A stretch of DNA of 64,000 nucleotides from Bacteroidia bacterium (GTDB lineage Bacteria > Bacteroidota > Bacteroidia > J057), in the NCBI GenBank assembly GCA_022760475.1, contig JALEFZ010000055.1, forward strand, positions 124,001 to 188,000, written 5' to 3'. Shown here piece by piece: positions 61,604 through 64,000 of this stretch; positions within the stretch are counted from its first letter, which is position 1; each line of letters begins with the position of its first letter. The notes under the pieces are model-generated. The model was not told where the DNA came from. It was given only the letters and a program-made list of their open reading frames with translations, and searched no databases. Position numbers and translations under genes: made by a program.

Positions 61604-62530
61604 ATGACTATAACTGACTATTTTTCAGAACAAGATGGAAGAAGAATTTATTCAAGCTGTCCAATCTGTTTTTCTGATAAAATTTTTCCATTTCTGAAAG
61701 TGAAAGATTACACGCTTTCGGATGAAACCTTCGAAGTATTAAAATGTGATAATTGTGGGGGAAGGTTTACTCAAAATATTCCAGTAGAGAGTGAGATTGG
61801 GAAGTACTATCAATCTGAAGAATACATTTCACATACAGATACAAGTAAAGGTCTTGTAAACTCCCTATATCAGATAGTGAGGAACTATACGCTTGGTACC
61901 AAAAGAAAGTTAGTCGAAAAAAGCTCTAAAAAGGACAAGGGTTCCATTTTGGATATTGGTTGCGGGACAGGAGATTTCCTAAAAGCGATGAAAGATTCTG
62001 GATGGGAGACATTAGGATTGGAACCAGATGACAGGGCTAGAAAAGTTGCATTGAGTAAGAACGGAATAAAGAGTGAATTTTCTACCCATTTATTTGAAAT
62101 CCAGGCTGCCAGTTTTGATGTTGTTAGTATGTGGCATGTACTAGAACATGTTCACGAGCTTCATAAATACTTAGATACGATTTTTAAAATCTTGAAAGAT
62201 GATGGGGTTTTGATTATTGCGGTGCCTAATTATCAGTCATCCGACGCCCATCATTATAAGGATAAATGGGCTGCTTATGATGTCCCCCGACATCTGTACC
62301 ATTTCTCTCCGGAGTCTATGGATAAACTTTTGGATAGCCATGACTTTCAGATTTTTTCTGAAAAGCATATGCCATTTGACTCATTCTATGTAAGTATGTT
62401 GAGCGAAAAATATAAAACAGGAAGTACCCGATTGGTTCCTGCTTTCATGAATGGTGCGAAGTCTTTTGTTAATGCCTTGAATAAGCCAGAAAAATGTAGC
62501 TCAGTTTTATATTTGGCAAGGAAAAAATAG
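61604..62530 (+). CDS. SAM-dependent methyltransferase with N-terminal zinc-ribbon-like motif
   Basis: A 308-residue class I methyltransferase. The N-terminus has two CxxC pairs (SCPICFSD and KCDNCGGRF), a zinc-ribbon-like module. The SAM site is ILDIGCGTGDFL near residue 117, then LGLEPDDRARKVA and the motif-IV region DVVSMWHVLEHVHEL. The NYQSSDAHHYKDKW and DVPRHLYHFSPES pieces are typical of Methyltransf_23-type enzymes. The substrate is unknown. It ends 2 bp from the end of convergent mqnD. The 208-bp gap upstream holds the mnmG terminator and no clear promoter. Confidence 0.88.
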   Translation: MTITDYFSEQDGRRIYSSCPICFSDKIFPFLKVKDYTLSDETFEVLKCDNCGGRFTQNIPVESEIGKYYQSEEYISHTDTSKGLVNSLYQIVRNYTLGTKRKLVEKSSKKDKGSILDIGCGTGDFLKAMKDSGWETLGLEPDDRARKVALSKNGIKSEFSTHLFEIQAASFDVVSMWHVLEHVHELHKYLDTIFKILKDDGVLIIAVPNYQSSDAHHYKDKWAAYDVPRHLYHFSPESMDKLLDSHDFQIFSEKHMPFDSFYVSMLSEKYKTGSTRLVPAFMNGAKSFVNALNKPEKCSSVLYLARKK

Positions 62531-62532
62531 CG

Positions 62533-63339
62533 TCAAAAAAGTCCCATTTTATTTCCAACTGAAAGAAGATGATTTACCGCCCGGTGTCCATTTGGTCCTA
62601 GTTCTTTTGAGTAATCATTGACATATAAATTTATGTGGGCTTTCATAACAGCTTCATCCATTTCTTGAGCATGAAGTCGAACAAACTTCATTGGAGAGTC
62701 AGTGTGTTCCATTGCGTGGTTTACACTGGCTTTCATAATTATGTTTAAATCCTGAATTACCTTTCTTCCTAATTTTTTATGCGCCACAATGGCCCCGAGT
62801 GGAATAGGTAACTCTGTTTTATTTTCCCAGTACTCCCCCAGATCCTGGACGAGTTGAAGCCCAAAATTTTGGTAAGTAAATCTATTTTCATGAATGATTA
62901 CCCCGGCATCAACTTCTCCATCCAAAATCGCTGGCATGATCTCATGAAATAAATAGACCTTCTTATTTTGAATATGGTTAGAATAATAGCCTAGTAAAAG
63001 ATTTGCTGTTGTCTTTTCTCCTGGAATTGCGACAGATAAATTTTCGTTAATTATTTCATTAAGACTTAGTTCTCTTTTACTTATCAAAAGTGGGCCGCAA
63101 TTTTTTCCCAATGCACTTCCTGATTCCAATAAGTCATATTGAGAGCGTACATGGCCATAAGTATTATATGATATTTTTACCATGTCTAATTCTTCATTTA
63201 ATGCCCTCTGATTGAGATGAAGAATATCCTCCAGAATGAATTCAAATTTATAGCCCATCAGATCTACCTTCTGATTGTAAATGGCGTCGAACATGAAAGT
63301 ATCATTCGGACAAGTACTAAATCCAAGTTTAATTTTCAT
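62533..63339 (-). CDS. mqnD: 1,4-dihydroxy-6-naphthoate synthase (futalosine pathway)
   Basis: A 268-residue periplasmic-binding-protein-like enzyme that makes 1,4-dihydroxy-6-naphthoate from cyclic dehypoxanthine futalosine in menaquinone synthesis. FSTCPNDTFMFDAI at the N-terminus and IPGEKTTANLLLGYY are family marks; the His in IIHENRFTY matches the catalytic region. This fits an organism that makes menaquinone by the futalosine route rather than MenFDHCEB. It lies 35 bp downstream of the metallo-beta-lactamase-fold gene. It may use the same promoter. Confidence 0.93.
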   Translation of the reverse strand: MKIKLGFSTCPNDTFMFDAIYNQKVDLMGYKFEFILEDILHLNQRALNEELDMVKISYNTYGHVRSQYDLLESGSALGKNCGPLLISKRELSLNEIINENLSVAIPGEKTTANLLLGYYSNHIQNKKVYLFHEIMPAILDGEVDAGVIIHENRFTYQNFGLQLVQDLGEYWENKTELPIPLGAIVAHKKLGRKVIQDLNIIMKASVNHAMEHTDSPMKFVRLHAQEMDEAVMKAHINLYVNDYSKELGPNGHRAVNHLLSVGNKMGLF

Positions 63340-63374
63340 TACTAATTGAAAAACTTGAAAATTTAAAAAAGGTT

Positions 63375-64000
63375 TTAAAGAAGGTATTCTGGATGATCAG
63401 CTACAAGTGGTACTTGATTGTCTGCTGGCACTTGTTCTGGGTTGACATGGTAACCGTATATTTCATAATCATCAAGGAAAAAGAAAAGGTCTTTATAATA
63501 AGAGTGTACCCCATCTGTATGTTCAAAGGACATCTCATGAAAAATTCTAAGTTTCTTCTTGGAATGACGAGATACACAGGAGAAGATTATTTCAGGATCA
63601 CCCAGGTCTCCAGATATTGCTACGATTTCATTCTCATCTTCGAAAATAAAACCATAGCTCTGCATATTTTCAACATGCAAGCCAAATGTATTTATCGCTT
63701 TTACTTCTGGTGTTTCTGAAATCGGGATGAAGTCAACAAACTCATCTACATTACCTAAACCAAAGGAAAGAAATTTATTTAGGTTATATTTGAAGGATTC
63801 ATCTGGAAATATGATTTTGGTTTTCTTCGGTTTATGAAGAAAAAAAGTATGATGCAGGATAGTGGTGCATAAACTGCCAACATGGTCATCATGGAAATGA
63901 GAAATTAGAATATAATCTAAATCATCTATTAGATTGTGTTTTCTCAAAGCCGGATAAACCGTATGCCCACAATCAAGTAGAAATTTTTTATTATTAATTT
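63375..64000 (-). CDS. Metallo-beta-lactamase-fold hydrolase (5' end outside the window)
   Basis: The minus-strand frame is open up to the window edge, so the start lies beyond 64000; the TTG at 63947 is internal. The MBL core is KKFLLDCGHTVYPAL followed by the zinc motif SHFHDDHVGSL (HxHxDH). Later come SGDLGDPEI with the bridging Asp, and YGYHVNPEQVPADN with the last His. Visible length is about 208 residues. It is probably a small RNase Z/phosphodiesterase-like or lactonase-like hydrolase; the substrate cannot be read from the sequence. Confidence 0.85.
   Translation of the reverse strand, partial: INNKKFLLDCGHTVYPALRKHNLIDDLDYILISHFHDDHVGSLCTTILHHTFFLHKPKKTKIIFPDESFKYNLNKFLSFGLGNVDEFVDFIPISETPEVKAINTFGLHVENMQSYGFIFEDENEIVAISGDLGDPEIIFSCVSRHSKKKLRIFHEMSFEHTDGVHSYYKDLFFFLDDYEIYGYHVNPEQVPADNQVPLVADHPEYLL

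Noticed and set aside
63945-63947. TTG as start of the metallo-beta-lactamase-fold gene
   Set aside because: The frame continues upstream to the window edge with conserved MBL sequence (LLDCGHTVYPAL).
1-64000. tRNA, rRNA, CRISPR arrays, IS elements, prophage
   Set aside because: None was recognised on reading both strands; short tRNA-like hairpins proved to be terminators.

Overview
The window looks like a chromosomal segment of a Bacteroidota bacterium, most likely of the order Cytophagales. Supporting signs are two TonB-dependent receptors with CarboxypepD-regulatory-like N-terminal domains, many signal-peptide lipoproteins, the ileS-dksA-lspA gene order, a bacterial geranylgeranylglyceryl-phosphate synthase homologue, futalosine-pathway MqnD, a Y_Y_Y-type sensor kinase and several promoter -7 elements of the Bacteroidota form TAnnTTTG. 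No rRNA, tRNA, CRISPR array, insertion sequence or prophage was recognised.

Left part (1-8 kb): the end of a propeller/Y_Y_Y histidine kinase with its NarL-type regulator, an ECF sigma factor with a membrane partner, the convergent tsf and pyrH genes, and a second ECF sigma - anti-sigma-like - outer-membrane-barrel operon. Middle-left (7.6-20 kb, minus strand): an ankyrin protein, an M23 peptidase and an FAH hydrolase; then a small lipoprotein, the GGGP synthase, lspA-dksA-ileS and a class A penicillin-binding protein. From 20 to 38 kb the genes are mostly secreted or envelope proteins on the minus strand: a 2-hydroxyacid dehydrogenase, a seven-haem cytochrome, an undescribed protein with three repeats and a nucleoside-deoxyribosyltransferase-like C-terminus, a GDPD lipoprotein, a TonB receptor, an M6-like protease, a phosphoglycosyl transferase, lipoproteins and a VPS10/sortilin-like propeller protein; a plus-strand M28 peptidase lies among them. 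From 38 to 51.8 kb come a GNAT enzyme, a hybrid histidine kinase, an ankyrin protein, a MarR regulator divergent from a TonB receptor, an AGCS sodium symporter with an unusual insertion, small envelope proteins and a lysine-ketoglutarate-reductase-type enzyme.

The key landmark is the 1.3 kb gene-free stretch at 51.8-53.1 kb. It carries at least eight DnaA-box-like sequences on both strands, a strongly AT-rich 48-bp block and, at its left edge, a perfect 40-bp palindrome. About 6.4 kb away, just before mnmG (gidA), are two perfect copies of the parS-like palindrome TGTTCCACGTGGAACA. Housekeeping genes left of the gap (pyrH, tsf, ileS, lspA, PBP) run on the minus strand, and those to the right (thiL, xth, ybeY, mnmG) on the plus strand, so both sets point away from the gap. 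Together this is a good case for the chromosomal replication origin (oriC) with its centromere-like parS sites.

Right part (53-64 kb): thiL, exonuclease III, a large coiled-coil DUF4175-like protein coupled to an RsbW-like ATPase, ybeY and mnmG, then a methyltransferase, mqnD and a truncated metallo-beta-lactamase-fold hydrolase.

Other points of interest are two copies of a short inverted-repeat element that each abut the stop codon of a small envelope gene, and a 17-bp inverted repeat between marR and its divergent receptor gene.
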